From the IMG/VR virus record IMGVR_UViG_3300035698_020457, positions 1 through 38,258 of that record: a DNA stretch of 38,258 nt. One strand, given 5' to 3'. The notes under the pieces were generated by a model. That model ran no database searches. It saw only the letters and a program-made list of their open reading frames with translations, and was not told the DNA's origin. Each line of letters starts with the position of its first letter. The stretch's first letter is position 1. This document shows positions 8,169-16,659 of the stretch, one piece after another. The translations under genes and the position numbers were made by a program. This stretch comes from a virus.

Positions 8169-8299
8169 TTTAAACTCTCCTTCAAAAGCTTTCTTACTTC
8201 TTTATCTTTAACTTTAGCAATGCCTTCTTCGAGTATTTCTTCCAACTTCTTATTAGATTCTGTAGCTTTTTCTATTACAGTTACTTCTTTTTCAAAATC
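8165..8299 (-). other. In-frame coding tail after TGA of the SbcD-like gene
   Basis: Directly after the TGA at 8300-8302, and in the same frame, 44 sense codons encode a typical charged helical sequence (starting DFEKEVTVIEKATESNKKLE) that ends in a TGA overlapping the next gene's ATG. There is no good start codon or ribosome site for it as a separate gene. It therefore looks like the original C-terminus of the nuclease, cut off by a nonsense change, or translated by readthrough. The same codon with one changed base would be TGG (Trp). Confidence 0.6.
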
Positions 8300-9034
8300 T
8301 CATTTAACTTTAAACTGCTTAAATTTGGATTTATATTTATGTATTTCATTAATAGATTTCTTAAATTGTTCAAAAGAAGATATAATTAATCTTACTTTAT
8401 AATTCTTATCTAAATTATCTAAAGAAGATATAGATTTGACATCTAACATTTTAATTGTAGATTTTAAAGGAATAAACTCTAACTTATTATTATCTGTAAG
8501 AATAGCAACATACTTATTTATATCTCCTGATTCATTAAAATTCTGATAACGTATAGACCCTAAATGATATACTTTATCATTAAATTGCTGAAAACTATGC
8601 TGATGAGCAAGTATAGCGTAATTATATTTAGCTAAGTCTTTAAGACCACATTTCCCAGTGCCATATTCTAACTTAGATTCATGTAACATATGGTGACCGT
8701 AATAAACATTATCTTGAATAAAATGGTCTTTAGTTTCTATCTTTATTTTTCCGCTTAATTCTTTTAAATATTCAATAACTGCTACATTATTTAAAAATTC
8801 ATGTGAACCATTGCCTGCTAACAAAGTAACATTTTTATATAAAGTTGTTGATTTGTGAATTAACTGAGTGGCGAATTTGAGTTCTTTAGGGGTAGGGCGA
8901 TTCTTGTTGAAAAGGTCTCCTAATTGAATAACTCTATCTGCTTTAATTTTAAAAATATCATTATTGAAGATAGAATCTATTTCTTCTATAGCATTATCTT
9001 CTATATGTATATCAGCAATTAACAGCGTTCTCAT
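8300..9034 (-). CDS. Recombination endonuclease subunit, gp47/SbcD/Mre11-like, apparently truncated
   Basis: 244 residues up to a TGA. Phosphoesterase motifs: LIADIHIED, IQLGDLF, LAGNGSHE (GNxxHE), YGHHMLH and ILAHQHSF. It is the expected nuclease partner of the gp46-like ATPase at 4181-5605. AAAGGAC precedes the start. The coding frame continues for 44 codons after the TGA, so the gene either carries a nonsense mutation near its 3' end, a sequencing error, or a readthrough stop. All catalytic motifs lie before the stop, so the nuclease core should be intact. Confidence 0.85.
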   Translation of the reverse strand: MRTLLIADIHIEDNAIEEIDSIFNNDIFKIKADRVIQLGDLFNKNRPTPKELKFATQLIHKSTTLYKNVTLLAGNGSHEFLNNVAVIEYLKELSGKIKIETKDHFIQDNVYYGHHMLHESKLEYGTGKCGLKDLAKYNYAILAHQHSFQQFNDKVYHLGSIRYQNFNESGDINKYVAILTDNNKLEFIPLKSTIKMLDVKSISSLDNLDKNYKVRLIISSFEQFKKSINEIHKYKSKFKQFKVK

Positions 9035-9061
9035 TAAACATGTCCTTTGGGTTTAATTCGA

Positions 9062-9313
9062 CTATTCTTTTTCTTCTACTATAACGAATTTACTATCGGC
9101 ATCTACAAGATTGGTTTTACCTTTGACTAACTTTAAATTAGAAAGAGTAATTCCAATATCCATAACTTGTTTCCATCTTGCAAAGTTTCTCATCTTTGGA
9201 TAAAGACAAGAGTAATAGGATTTCTTATTATCTACGCTTTTGAAGAACACGTAAAAGAAATGCCCACCATATCTTGAACTCTTTTTTTGAATCTTAATAA
9301 TGGTCAATATCAT
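9062..9313 (-). CDS. Hypothetical protein, 83 aa
   Basis: A beta-rich small protein with N-terminal MILTIIKIQKKSSRYGGHFF, then aromatic residues and a C-terminal strand ending VIVEEKE. The pattern of short strands with Gly and basic residues could fit an OB-like fold, but no family is recognised. It lies between two metallophosphoesterase genes, four bases after the upstream one. Confidence 0.55.
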   Translation of the reverse strand: MILTIIKIQKKSSRYGGHFFYVFFKSVDNKKSYYSCLYPKMRNFARWKQVMDIGITLSNLKLVKGKTNLVDADSKFVIVEEKE

Positions 9314-9317
9314 ATTA

Positions 9318-10475
9318 TTATCCTCTTAGGTCGATTTTATATCCCCAAGTTTCAATTCTTTTTTCATTACAGCCAAAGAAATGTTGCTTAGGAATACTAT
9401 AATTTTTAAACTTAACAAATCCATAATTATCTTTAGGAATCCAACATCCGTTTTGTTTTACAATTACGCTGTCTGATATTTCTCTTTCTTTAAGTGAATG
9501 AAAATGACCATAATGTAAAGCATCAAAGCCACCGACATTAAGTTTCAGGTCTTTAATCTGTTTTTCTATTGCTGTATCAGTAGAACCTCTCATATTGTCT
9601 CCGTGTTCTATCAAATGTTTCCAACCACAAATATCGTGAATGTATCTTCTTGTTTCAGGAACAATAATAGTAACTCTTTTACTGTCTTGAAACTGTTTTT
9701 GTAATGTTCTATAAATAAAATATTCAAAATTATTTTCAACTGGTTCATTATAATGAGTAGGATTACTTCTACCGTGATTTCCTACTACAGCTACTACTTT
9801 AATATTTTCATATACTGTTAATAGATTGTTTACAAGTTTTGTAAGATAAGATATAGCATCAAAAACTTGCAAGCCAACTACCTTTTCTATTTCAAACGTT
9901 TGCTCTGGAAAAATTCTATCATTAGTTACAATATCACCTAAAATATTAATAACTAAGTTGGGCAATCTGTAAGCATTTGATAATAGTTTATGTATCTCAA
10001 AAACAGATTGTTGTAGAACTTCAAGTTCTTTTTCAAATATATTCATATTATATGTAATTTCTTTCTTTCCTGTCCTGCTATCAAAAACTTCATTTATCAT
10101 GCCTAAGTGAATATCTGATATATCTAATATAGAAGTCTCTTCTTTTTTCGCTTTGCCTTTTGGTGCTTTAGGTTCGTCTAAAGGAATAACTTTGTAATGA
10201 TTATATACTTCTTCACCTATCGCTTTTGCCATAGTAACGATGTCTTGACGTTTAATCTTTTTATTGCCTTTTTGTATTATATCGTCTCTTGTATCTTCTT
10301 TTACCTTTTGAACTATTCGAGTCTCAATACCCTGTCTGAGATTATATCTACTGATAGCATGTTGAATTGAGTCTAAAGAAATTTTCGAAGCTATCGAAAT
10401 CTCCGGTATAGTCATACCTGATTTAAGATAAGCTCTTATTAATTTCTTTTTATCTTCAGTCCATTTTGTAATCAT
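9318..10475 (-). CDS. Metallophosphoesterase with N-terminal helix-turn-helix
   Basis: 385 residues. Residues 1-45 look like a homeodomain-type or sigma-like HTH (TIPEISIASKISLDSIQHAI). The catalytic domain has SDIHLG at 120-125, LGDIVTND near 179-186, VVGNHGRS near 230-237, EHGDNMRG near 290 and YGHFHSL near 322. Similar proteins occur in large phages and are usually called DNA repair exonuclease or phosphoesterase. The HTH suggests it acts on DNA. AAGGAG precedes the start. The substrate is unknown. Confidence 0.8.
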   Translation of the reverse strand: MITKWTEDKKKLIRAYLKSGMTIPEISIASKISLDSIQHAISRYNLRQGIETRIVQKVKEDTRDDIIQKGNKKIKRQDIVTMAKAIGEEVYNHYKVIPLDEPKAPKGKAKKEETSILDISDIHLGMINEVFDSRTGKKEITYNMNIFEKELEVLQQSVFEIHKLLSNAYRLPNLVINILGDIVTNDRIFPEQTFEIEKVVGLQVFDAISYLTKLVNNLLTVYENIKVVAVVGNHGRSNPTHYNEPVENNFEYFIYRTLQKQFQDSKRVTIIVPETRRYIHDICGWKHLIEHGDNMRGSTDTAIEKQIKDLKLNVGGFDALHYGHFHSLKEREISDSVIVKQNGCWIPKDNYGFVKFKNYSIPKQHFFGCNEKRIETWGYKIDLRG

Positions 10476-10476
10476 T

Positions 10477-11202
10477 TTATATCTCCTTTTTTGTTTTATG
10501 TAATAAATAAGTTTCTGTTAATTTATGACAATCTTTGCATAAAGTTTGACCATTATCTATTTCCCAAAATGGTTTATATTTCATTGCTAATCTTACAAGA
10601 GTTTCTTTATCTTCAAATGGTGAGAATTGGTCGTATTCTTTTAAGAATTCTGATAATATTTTAGCATAAGATGTTTTATGATGAACTTCCAACTCGCCTC
10701 CATATTGACCACATTCTTGACAAGTAAAGTTATCTCTTTCAAATACTTCTTTTCTCCATTGAATGTATTCATCTATATTTTTTATTCTTTTAGTTAAAGA
10801 AGTTCTACCATTTTTCCAATTAGAATTATTGCTTCCACGATGATTTCTTTCTCCAGAATCAAAGCTATTTTTAATCCCACAAGACCGACATCTTTTTCCA
10901 TTAGAACTTTTTTCTGCTCCACAATCAATACAATAATATTTTTTAGTTAAACGTTCTTTTGAATTTTTGACTTTATATTTCATTCCACAGGAATGACATC
11001 TTGATGAATATGGAGTGATTTCTTTATTACAGTCTATACAATGATTTCTTTTTGAGTTATCTAATTTACTATGAAATCCGTTTTTATAATTTGGATTATG
11101 AATAGACATCTGAGAATATTTAGTATAACATTTCCAACAACGAGTAGTTTTCCAATAACTCGTTTGATTCCCACAGTCTATACATATTCCTCTTTTACTC
11201 AT
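10477..11202 (-). CDS. HNH homing endonuclease with zinc fingers
   Basis: 241 residues, built like the HNH protein at 5586: repeated CxDCG/CxxCG zinc knuckles in the first 120 residues, the GSNNSNWKNGR motif, then an HNH core with CQECGQYGGELEVHHKTSY and LCKDCHKLTE. The two are probably members of one homing family. It is inserted between a nuclease gene and a metallophosphoesterase gene, overlapping the former by four bases. Confidence 0.88.
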   Translation of the reverse strand: MSKRGICIDCGNQTSYWKTTRCWKCYTKYSQMSIHNPNYKNGFHSKLDNSKRNHCIDCNKEITPYSSRCHSCGMKYKVKNSKERLTKKYYCIDCGAEKSSNGKRCRSCGIKNSFDSGERNHRGSNNSNWKNGRTSLTKRIKNIDEYIQWRKEVFERDNFTCQECGQYGGELEVHHKTSYAKILSEFLKEYDQFSPFEDKETLVRLAMKYKPFWEIDNGQTLCKDCHKLTETYLLHKTKKEI

Positions 11203-11468
11203 ATTCTCTCCTTGACTATATCAACTTTTAATAACCATCTTTCATTTGGTTGTTCTATTATAATTCCAAACATAGGAAATTTATTTTGGTCAAAAGCTTC
11301 ATTTCTAATTTTTTCAAGTAAATCAATAGAAAGACGAAAAGATTTTTTCTCAGTAAATTTAATCTCAAGACAATGAGTATCGGAAACAGCATCTCCTTTT
11401 TGATAAAAAGCTCCACTGTTAATAGTCTTGATAAACTTTTCTTCTGCTTTTCTACCTTTATTTTTCAT
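11199..11468 (-). CDS. Small PD-(D/E)XK-type nuclease, resolvase-like
   Basis: 89 residues: an N-terminal helix GRKAEEKFIKTI, then GDAVSDTHCLEIKFTEKKS, which fits the D...ExK core of the PD-(D/E)XK fold, then a helix and two strands. Small phage proteins like this resemble the core of Hjc-type or VRR-NUC-type nucleases. It is the first gene after promoter P1 (11.5 kb), with AAGGG before its ATG. The family call rests on the core motif only. Confidence 0.55.
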   Translation of the reverse strand: MKNKGRKAEEKFIKTINSGAFYQKGDAVSDTHCLEIKFTEKKSFRLSIDLLEKIRNEAFDQNKFPMFGIIIEQPNERWLLKVDIVKERI

Positions 11469-11496
11469 CTTCTATCCCTTCTTTATTCTTATCTTT

Positions 11497-11539
11497 ATTA
11501 TAGCATATTTATGAGTGCATTGTCAAGCAATATAGTCAA
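11497..11539 (-). promoter_or_regulatory. Promoter P1 with upstream TGACT element
   Basis: On the minus strand: -35 TTGACA (11521-11526), 18-base spacer, extended -10 TGCTATAAT (TATAAT at 11497-11502). A further TTGAC lies at 11535-11539, shifted 13-14 bases from the -35. It drives the unit starting at 11468, with the ATG about 28 bases past the -10. Same layout as the promoters at 23.7, 36.1 and 37.5 kb. Confidence 0.85.
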
Positions 11540-11553
11540 TAATTCAAGAAAAG

Positions 11554-11583
11554 TAGAGGAGAGCTGTTTTTGACTCTCCTCTA
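11554..11583 (-). terminator. Intrinsic terminator
   Basis: A perfect 10-bp stem (11554-11563 with 11574-11583, TAGAGGAGAG and its complement) with a 10-base loop. On the minus strand it is followed by a T-rich run (CTTTTCTTG). It lies just after the 68-aa gene and just before promoter P1, so it separates two transcription units. Confidence 0.75.
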
Positions 11584-11592
11584 TATAAACTG

Positions 11593-11799
11593 CTATTTTT
11601 CAGAGGAATCAGCGGTTGGCTTTGTTCTTAGCGTAACACCGGTCTTCTTCATAATAGCTGTTTGATTGCTTCTCATATCTTGCAGGAGTTTAACAACCAA
11701 AGTTATAGCTTTAGCTATATTATCAAGAGTAACTTCTTTCTTTTCTATAGCGCCATCTATGACCTTTAACTCTTCTTTGATGTGTTCTGAGCGTATCAT
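11593..11799 (-). CDS. Hypothetical protein, 68 aa
   Basis: A short helical protein (HIKEELKVIDGAIEKKEVTL...) with a Ser/Thr/Lys tail. AAAGGAGG precedes the ATG. It is the last gene before the terminator. No family recognised. Confidence 0.6.
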   Translation of the reverse strand: MIRSEHIKEELKVIDGAIEKKEVTLDNIAKAITLVVKLLQDMRSNQTAIMKKTGVTLRTKPTADSSEK

Positions 11800-11828
11800 A
11801 ATCTTCCTCCTTTCTAATTAACGTTTTT

Positions 11829-11972
11829 TTAACCTATTTCTAAATCTCTTGGTAACTTTCTTTTCTTTCTTACTTTTACATAACCATTTCTTATAACTAA
11901 AAACATCATCACAGCTCCACCTATCATACCTATAACTGTGCCTGATACAAACGCTTTAATTATTGCTATCAT
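11829..11972 (-). CDS. Small membrane protein, 47 aa
   Basis: The peptide starts MIAIIKAFVSGTVIGMIGGA and continues VMMFLVI, a single glycine-rich transmembrane helix, then a very basic tail (KVRKKRKLPR). AAAGGAG lies upstream. The inside-positive tail predicts the C-terminus in the cytoplasm. Confidence 0.55.
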   Translation of the reverse strand: MIAIIKAFVSGTVIGMIGGAVMMFLVIRNGYVKVRKKRKLPRDLEIG

Positions 11973-11973
11973 C

Positions 11974-12159
11974 TCATATCTCCTTTTGTATTTGTCTTTT
12001 AATTTTAGCTCTATTATACTTTCTTTTTTTAGGTTTAACGCTTGTTTTTTTGTGAAAAGTGATTCTTATTTTATAGATTAGTCCACGACATATAGAGCAT
12101 ATCTCGCAATTGCCTATTATTTTTGGTTGTGGGTTTTTGCATTTACATTTTTTCAGCAT
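11974..12159 (-). CDS. Small zinc-ribbon protein, 61 aa
   Basis: Cysteines occur as CKCK near the start and CEICSIC after about 14 residues, enough for one zinc site, then a strongly basic C-terminus. The ATG at 12157-12159 has AAGGAG at a seven-base spacing, better than the ATG six bases earlier. It overlaps the end of the polymerase gene. Confidence 0.5.
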   Translation of the reverse strand: MLKKCKCKNPQPKIIGNCEICSICRGLIYKIRITFHKKTSVKPKKRKYNRAKIKRQIQKEI

Positions 12160-15100
12160 TATCATTCTCCTTAATGAGATAAACTGTATTTGGTCTTGGT
12201 AATTCTTTCATAACTTTAAATAAACTGTCATCTATTATTTCATCTATGCTTTTTCCCTTAGAGAATAATTTTACTATTTGGCCCTTGTAACGATTTAATA
12301 TATTCTTAGCTATACATTTAACTTCTTCTTGCTGTTCTGCATTTAGAGTCTCAAATACTTTTTGATTATATTTTGCACTTGATAATAGTGATATGTTATA
12401 TCCATATTTTTCTAATTTAGAAATCTTCTCAGTTCTTTTAATATCGCCTTCTGTATCTACTCTTGTCATACCCGCCCTTTCAAAGAATGGGTTATAATTC
12501 GCCATAACTGCTACAGTTTCTATATATTTAGTATCTGCAAATCTTTCAAAATATTCGCCTATCATATAATAAGACAAACCGATACCTCTATATTTTGGTA
12601 ACAAGACTACTCTTGAAATACAAGAAAAGTCTTTATTAATCTGTGTGCATATTTCTTTGCTCATTTTAGAATATTTTTTATCAGTGTATATGTTTCTTCC
12701 TTTAAGAGCAAGATGAGGATATGTTATTACTATGACTCCTATTACATCATCTTCATAAGTCATTTTATAAATATTCTTAACTGCTCCCAATTTTGCTTGT
12801 CTGTAATGAAACTTAGATAACTTCTTATAATCTTCCTTTGTTCCTAATTCTACTTTGACTTTATCATGAATAGATAGTCTTTTAGGATAATCTGTTATTT
12901 CATGTCTTTCTACTGTAACATCTGATTCATATCCTTTTTTGATGAATACACTTGGTTTTAAAGCGTCTTTTAAGTCAGTGTGAGTTGTTGCGACTACTAC
13001 CATTTTATTAAGCTTACGTGCTATTTTCTGTAGATTAAACGATACTATTTTAGCAGTTGTTCTATCAAGAGTTGCACAAAACTCATCAAGAATCCAGACT
13101 CTTTTATCTGCATCAATGAACTTGGCTATTCTATATCTATATTTTTGACCATCTGACAACTGTTTATATTTTCTTAAATATAAGAAAGCATCTCCTAATC
13201 CAGCTGTGTTTAACTTTTTCAAAGCATCATTTAAATCTTTGCCGACTCCTTCTATTAATATCTCTTCATCATCAATCTTTAAATCATTAAACGAAATAGA
13301 ATCTTTCATCTTAGAAAAGACATTATTTACTATCCAGCTCTTACCTGAGCCACTATCTCCTGTTATATATATAATATCATTAGATTTTATTTTAAGCTTG
13401 AAATTGTCATATATTGTAAATTCTTTTGTCTCATCTATACCTAAACCAAATGCTTCAGCAATCATGATTGTTCTATCTGTTATTCCTGAATCGGTCTTGA
13501 ATGAATGAGATACATTAATCTCATCATCTTCAATATAATTTTGACAAATTTCTGCTGTGATTGGCTTTGATTCTTTTAAATTTAATTCTAACTGATTTTC
13601 TTTAATAGTTACTTCAGGTTTTTTCTTTTTGTTAGAAGTTGCTTCTTTCGCTTTTTCTTTTTTTACATATTCAGCTATCTCATCTACAGGTTTAGTTGTC
13701 TGATTTACAGGTGCCATTTCTGTATCTTTTGATTCTACTTTAGGCGGATACATGATTGACTGTTTCATCTTACTTGCTCTTACTTTTCTCAAATCCCAAT
13801 CCATAGCTTCGAAAATCGTATCTAACTTCATCAGAATATTCCTCTCTTTTATCCTATCCCAATCAATATCTTTTATAGTATCTATAGTTTTCTTATCAAA
13901 TGCCATGACATCTTTTGCTTTACCTTTTACTTCTATTTTTTCTGTTGTTATTCGTCCTTTTTCTTCTAAATGATTAATTAATTCTTCTTTCTTTTCTTGA
14001 GTCATATCTTTAACTAAAATTTCTTCTCCAAAGTATTCTTTCCATGAATCTTTTAATTTCCCCGCTGTTAATTTTTTACCATCTATAAACTCTACTGATT
14101 CTGTTTTCATTTCATATTCTGTTGGATTTACATATATATAATTAAAACCTTCTCCAACCTTTTTAGTCAAATTAGCATTCTTTAATGCTCTTACGAAAAT
14201 AGGAACATTCTTATAATTTTCAATAGGTCTTCCTAATTTACAAGGAAATGCTACCTCTTCTAATGAAGCTTTTTCGATAATTTCTAATTGAGCTTTTATC
14301 CATTCAAAGATTTCATTTTTATCTACTTCATTCATTATCTTTTTAATGAGTTCTTTCTGAAATTTTTTCTGAAAAATAGTAGAATCTTTTCGTTTGGCCT
14401 CTATGCCTTTCATTTCTTCTTTCATCTCTCCGTTCGGTTTTTTAAGGTCTCCTACATATCTGCATAAAGTCAGAAGCAATAGTTTCTTAAAAATCCCTTG
14501 ATATTCGAACTCAATACTGACATCTTCTTTTCCAAAAGTCTCTTTTCCCCATTGCTTAATTAAATCATTTAAAATTACTGTTAGATTTTCTTCACTCTTA
14601 ATAAATACACTATCTGTATCTATATATATAATTTCATGTCCAAGAGCTTCTACTTTATCTTTAACATAATGCAGTAGCGACCGGACTATAAAGGTCGTAG
14701 CTGAAGCTACTCTTTTATCATACATTCTGAAAAAACGATTACCAAACACGCCATATGCACTATTAACAATAGATTTTATTGCACTATACATTTGTTCTAC
14801 ATTTTCATAATCAGAATCGTTTTCTGACATTGTTGACATCTTCTTCTTAATATTATTTTTTAAAGATAACAACTTATCAACAACTGTAGGCAATATAGCA
14901 TTTTTGGTTTGTTTGAAATGTATATTATTTACTTCTATCGAATCTTGTTCTTTAGTCAATGTAATATTTGCAGAATCGAGACAAAAGTCTTTTATTGCAG
15001 TCGGGTATGCAGAAGTCAAATCATAGACTCCTATATTTTTAAATAGTCCAGTCTTAAATGCTTCTCTATAAGCGCCTTCAAAATCTTCTTTCTCTGTAAG

Positions 15101-16072
15101 AGTTCCTCTCTCTTCTGAGGGTTTCATAGGAAGAACTACATTTTGTTTTTTTGCTTCTTGTAATAATAGCATATCTATAATGCGAGAAGTCCAAATCATA
15201 TCTTCCCATTCTACTTTACTTAATCTTCTTATTTCATCAAAATAAGGTATAAGATTTTTCTGTTCTTCTAATCTTACAAGTTGTTCTACATCAAGTTTAT
15301 TTTTTGCTTTTAAATCTTCTGATAGAACATCAAAAGGAATTTCTTTTTTTGGAGCATCTCCTAAGTATTTCTGAGAGATGTCATCTAATTTATAAGATTT
15401 TTCTCTATTCTGAGTTATCTGTTTAAACCAAGAATAATAATCAACTATAGATATACCTGCTGGATATGGACAATCTCTTCCATAACGAGTTTCATTTATC
15501 GGACTGATTCGTTCTGAGAAATCAGGAAATCGATTCGCTAAATAAGGCATATCGAAGTTAGTCATATTCCAACCTAATAACAAGTCAAACTTCTCTTTTC
15601 GTATATATTCTATAAAAGCGTCCATCATCTTATATTCGGATTCATAATCTTTCATATAGAAAGTATGATATTCTTTACTGAAATTATTATAAATTGTAAC
15701 GCACGATATAGGATATTTAGCTTCTAATACATCTGGTAGTTCTGTTGCTAATACTTCAATATCAAGCATTGCCCATTTTATAGGAGTTTTCTCTAATGAA
15801 TCTACTTTATCTATTAGATACCTTTTACAAAACAATACATCAGCTTCCCAAGCATCAGAGGTTCGTTTTGCTCTTACCTCTTTAGGGTCTGAGACTATAA
15901 TCTTCTTTACAAATTCTCCTGTAACACTTTTAAGCGAGCCGAAGGCCTCTTTTGCAGTCTCGTAATAATAAGGATAAAAAGATTTTTCCTTAATAACAAT
16001 TTGCTTTCCAGAAGCGTCTCTTGTAAATAGAGTTATATTTCTACCTTTGTTATGAATATTTATTAATCTCAT
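12143..16072 (-). CDS. Family B DNA polymerase fused to ABC ATPase and GNAT acetyltransferase domains
   Basis: A single 1309-residue frame. The 3'-5' exonuclease has LDIEVL (Asp/Glu near 104/106), LLGWNMTNFD (near 165-174) and NKLDVEQL (Asp near 261). The polymerase has motif A YDLTSAYP near 350-357, motif B KSIVNSAYG near 433-441 and motif C YIDTDS near 483-488. After a charged linker (about 770-840) comes an ABC-type ATPase: Walker A GDSGSGKS (905-912), signature LSDGQ (972-976), Walker B WILDEF (993-998), H-loop His near 1031. Then a GNAT domain with RVVLLPKYRGIGLSYYMI near 1154-1171 and NPFFERAGM near 1194. The C-terminal pair matches the architecture of COG2401, an ABC ATPase joined to a predicted acetyltransferase. 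I know of no polymerase carrying it. ATG at 16070-16072 with GGAG upstream is preferred to the TTG one codon earlier. Confidence 0.93.
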   Translation of the reverse strand: MRLINIHNKGRNITLFTRDASGKQIVIKEKSFYPYYYETAKEAFGSLKSVTGEFVKKIIVSDPKEVRAKRTSDAWEADVLFCKRYLIDKVDSLEKTPIKWAMLDIEVLATELPDVLEAKYPISCVTIYNNFSKEYHTFYMKDYESEYKMMDAFIEYIRKEKFDLLLGWNMTNFDMPYLANRFPDFSERISPINETRYGRDCPYPAGISIVDYYSWFKQITQNREKSYKLDDISQKYLGDAPKKEIPFDVLSEDLKAKNKLDVEQLVRLEEQKNLIPYFDEIRRLSKVEWEDMIWTSRIIDMLLLQEAKKQNVVLPMKPSEERGTLTEKEDFEGAYREAFKTGLFKNIGVYDLTSAYPTAIKDFCLDSANITLTKEQDSIEVNNIHFKQTKNAILPTVVDKLLSLKNNIKKKMSTMSENDSDYENVEQMYSAIKSIVNSAYGVFGNRFFRMYDKRVASATTFIVRSLLHYVKDKVEALGHEIIYIDTDSVFIKSEENLTVILNDLIKQWGKETFGKEDVSIEFEYQGIFKKLLLLTLCRYVGDLKKPNGEMKEEMKGIEAKRKDSTIFQKKFQKELIKKIMNEVDKNEIFEWIKAQLEIIEKASLEEVAFPCKLGRPIENYKNVPIFVRALKNANLTKKVGEGFNYIYVNPTEYEMKTESVEFIDGKKLTAGKLKDSWKEYFGEEILVKDMTQEKKEELINHLEEKGRITTEKIEVKGKAKDVMAFDKKTIDTIKDIDWDRIKERNILMKLDTIFEAMDWDLRKVRASKMKQSIMYPPKVESKDTEMAPVNQTTKPVDEIAEYVKKEKAKEATSNKKKKPEVTIKENQLELNLKESKPITAEICQNYIEDDEINVSHSFKTDSGITDRTIMIAEAFGLGIDETKEFTIYDNFKLKIKSNDIIYITGDSGSGKSWIVNNVFSKMKDSISFNDLKIDDEEILIEGVGKDLNDALKKLNTAGLGDAFLYLRKYKQLSDGQKYRYRIAKFIDADKRVWILDEFCATLDRTTAKIVSFNLQKIARKLNKMVVVATTHTDLKDALKPSVFIKKGYESDVTVERHEITDYPKRLSIHDKVKVELGTKEDYKKLSKFHYRQAKLGAVKNIYKMTYEDDVIGVIVITYPHLALKGRNIYTDKKYSKMSKEICTQINKDFSCISRVVLLPKYRGIGLSYYMIGEYFERFADTKYIETVAVMANYNPFFERAGMTRVDTEGDIKRTEKISKLEKYGYNISLLSSAKYNQKVFETLNAEQQEEVKCIAKNILNRYKGQIVKLFSKGKSIDEIIDDSLFKVMKELPRPNTVYLIKENDNAEKM

Positions 16073-16182
16073 CAAACAACTCCATGTTTTTTATACTTAC
16101 CATTCCCTTTTTTAGCAAGACGTTTGTTTCTTTTCTTTCTGTTCTTTCTTCTTAATGCTCTTAATCTTTTAAGATGTCTCAT
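16072..16182 (-). CDS. Very basic 36-aa peptide
   Basis: The frame from ATG 16180-16182 encodes MRHLKRLRALRRKNRKKRNK and further basic residues, over half Arg/Lys. Its TGA overlaps the polymerase ATG and its 3' end contains the GGAG used by the polymerase, so it may couple polymerase translation. The composition resembles nucleic-acid-binding or ribosomal-tail peptides. Confidence 0.5.
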   Translation of the reverse strand: MRHLKRLRALRRKNRKKRNKRLAKKGNGKYKKHGVV

Positions 16183-16580
16183 AGCTTCAGTAACCCTTTC
16201 TTTTTCATTTCATCTAAAGTCATTTCTTTACCATCAACTATTCTTCCGCCTTGAGATATTCTAACAATATCATCAGCATCTATTTTGCCTTTTTCTACAT
16301 AAGCCACTTCTATCATTACGCTGTCTTCAGTTGCAATGAATCTGTGTTGTAAAGTTGGTCTAACTTCGAATTCTTCGCCTTGTGTTAATACAATAAATCC
16401 ATATTCTGATTCTATTCTTACTTCACCAGATATTAATATAAACTTGTTAATTTTATTTTTGTGATAATGAGAAGAACAAAAACAATTTTTATGGACATTA
16501 AGCAAATCTATTTCTGATGTATCTGTTAATAAAATTCTTCTTCGAATACCCCAAATTTTAAATATGTTAGAATTGTCCAT
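16179..16580 (-). CDS. Cupin-domain protein
   Basis: 133 residues with cupin motif 1 (HYHKNKINKFILISGEVRI, with His, His and Glu-like positions and a conserved G) and motif 2 around PTLQHRF. It resembles phosphomannose isomerase type II-like cupins, which are sugar or metabolite binding. The protein ends with a helical tail. AAGGAG precedes the start. A metabolic or regulatory role is possible; substrate unknown. It lies just upstream of the polymerase. Confidence 0.75.
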   Translation of the reverse strand: MDNSNIFKIWGIRRRILLTDTSEIDLLNVHKNCFCSSHYHKNKINKFILISGEVRIESEYGFIVLTQGEEFEVRPTLQHRFIATEDSVMIEVAYVEKGKIDADDIVRISQGGRIVDGKEMTLDEMKKKGLLKL

Positions 16581-16618
16581 TTACCCATCTCCTTAAAGTA
16601 TTAATCGCAAACGCTTTT

Positions 16619-16650
16619 ATTATAACACAAATTATAATTATTACTCTCAA
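16619..16650 (-). promoter_or_regulatory. Weak candidate promoter before the cupin gene
   Basis: Minus-strand extended -10 TGTTATAAT (TATAAT at 16619-16624) and a TTGAGA at 16645-16650 with a 20-base spacer. It lacks the upstream TGTCA element of the four strong promoters. The extended -10 could compensate for the poor -35 spacing. Confidence 0.4.
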
Positions 16651-16659
16651 GTTATCCCC

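Noticed and set aside
8300-8302. Genome-wide recoding of TGA as an amino acid
   Set aside because: TGA ends many other genes at sensible places (RecA-like 17227, deformylase 28773, 2050, 16072, 29772, 38054), usually in ATGA overlaps, and no other gene is broken by an internal TGA.
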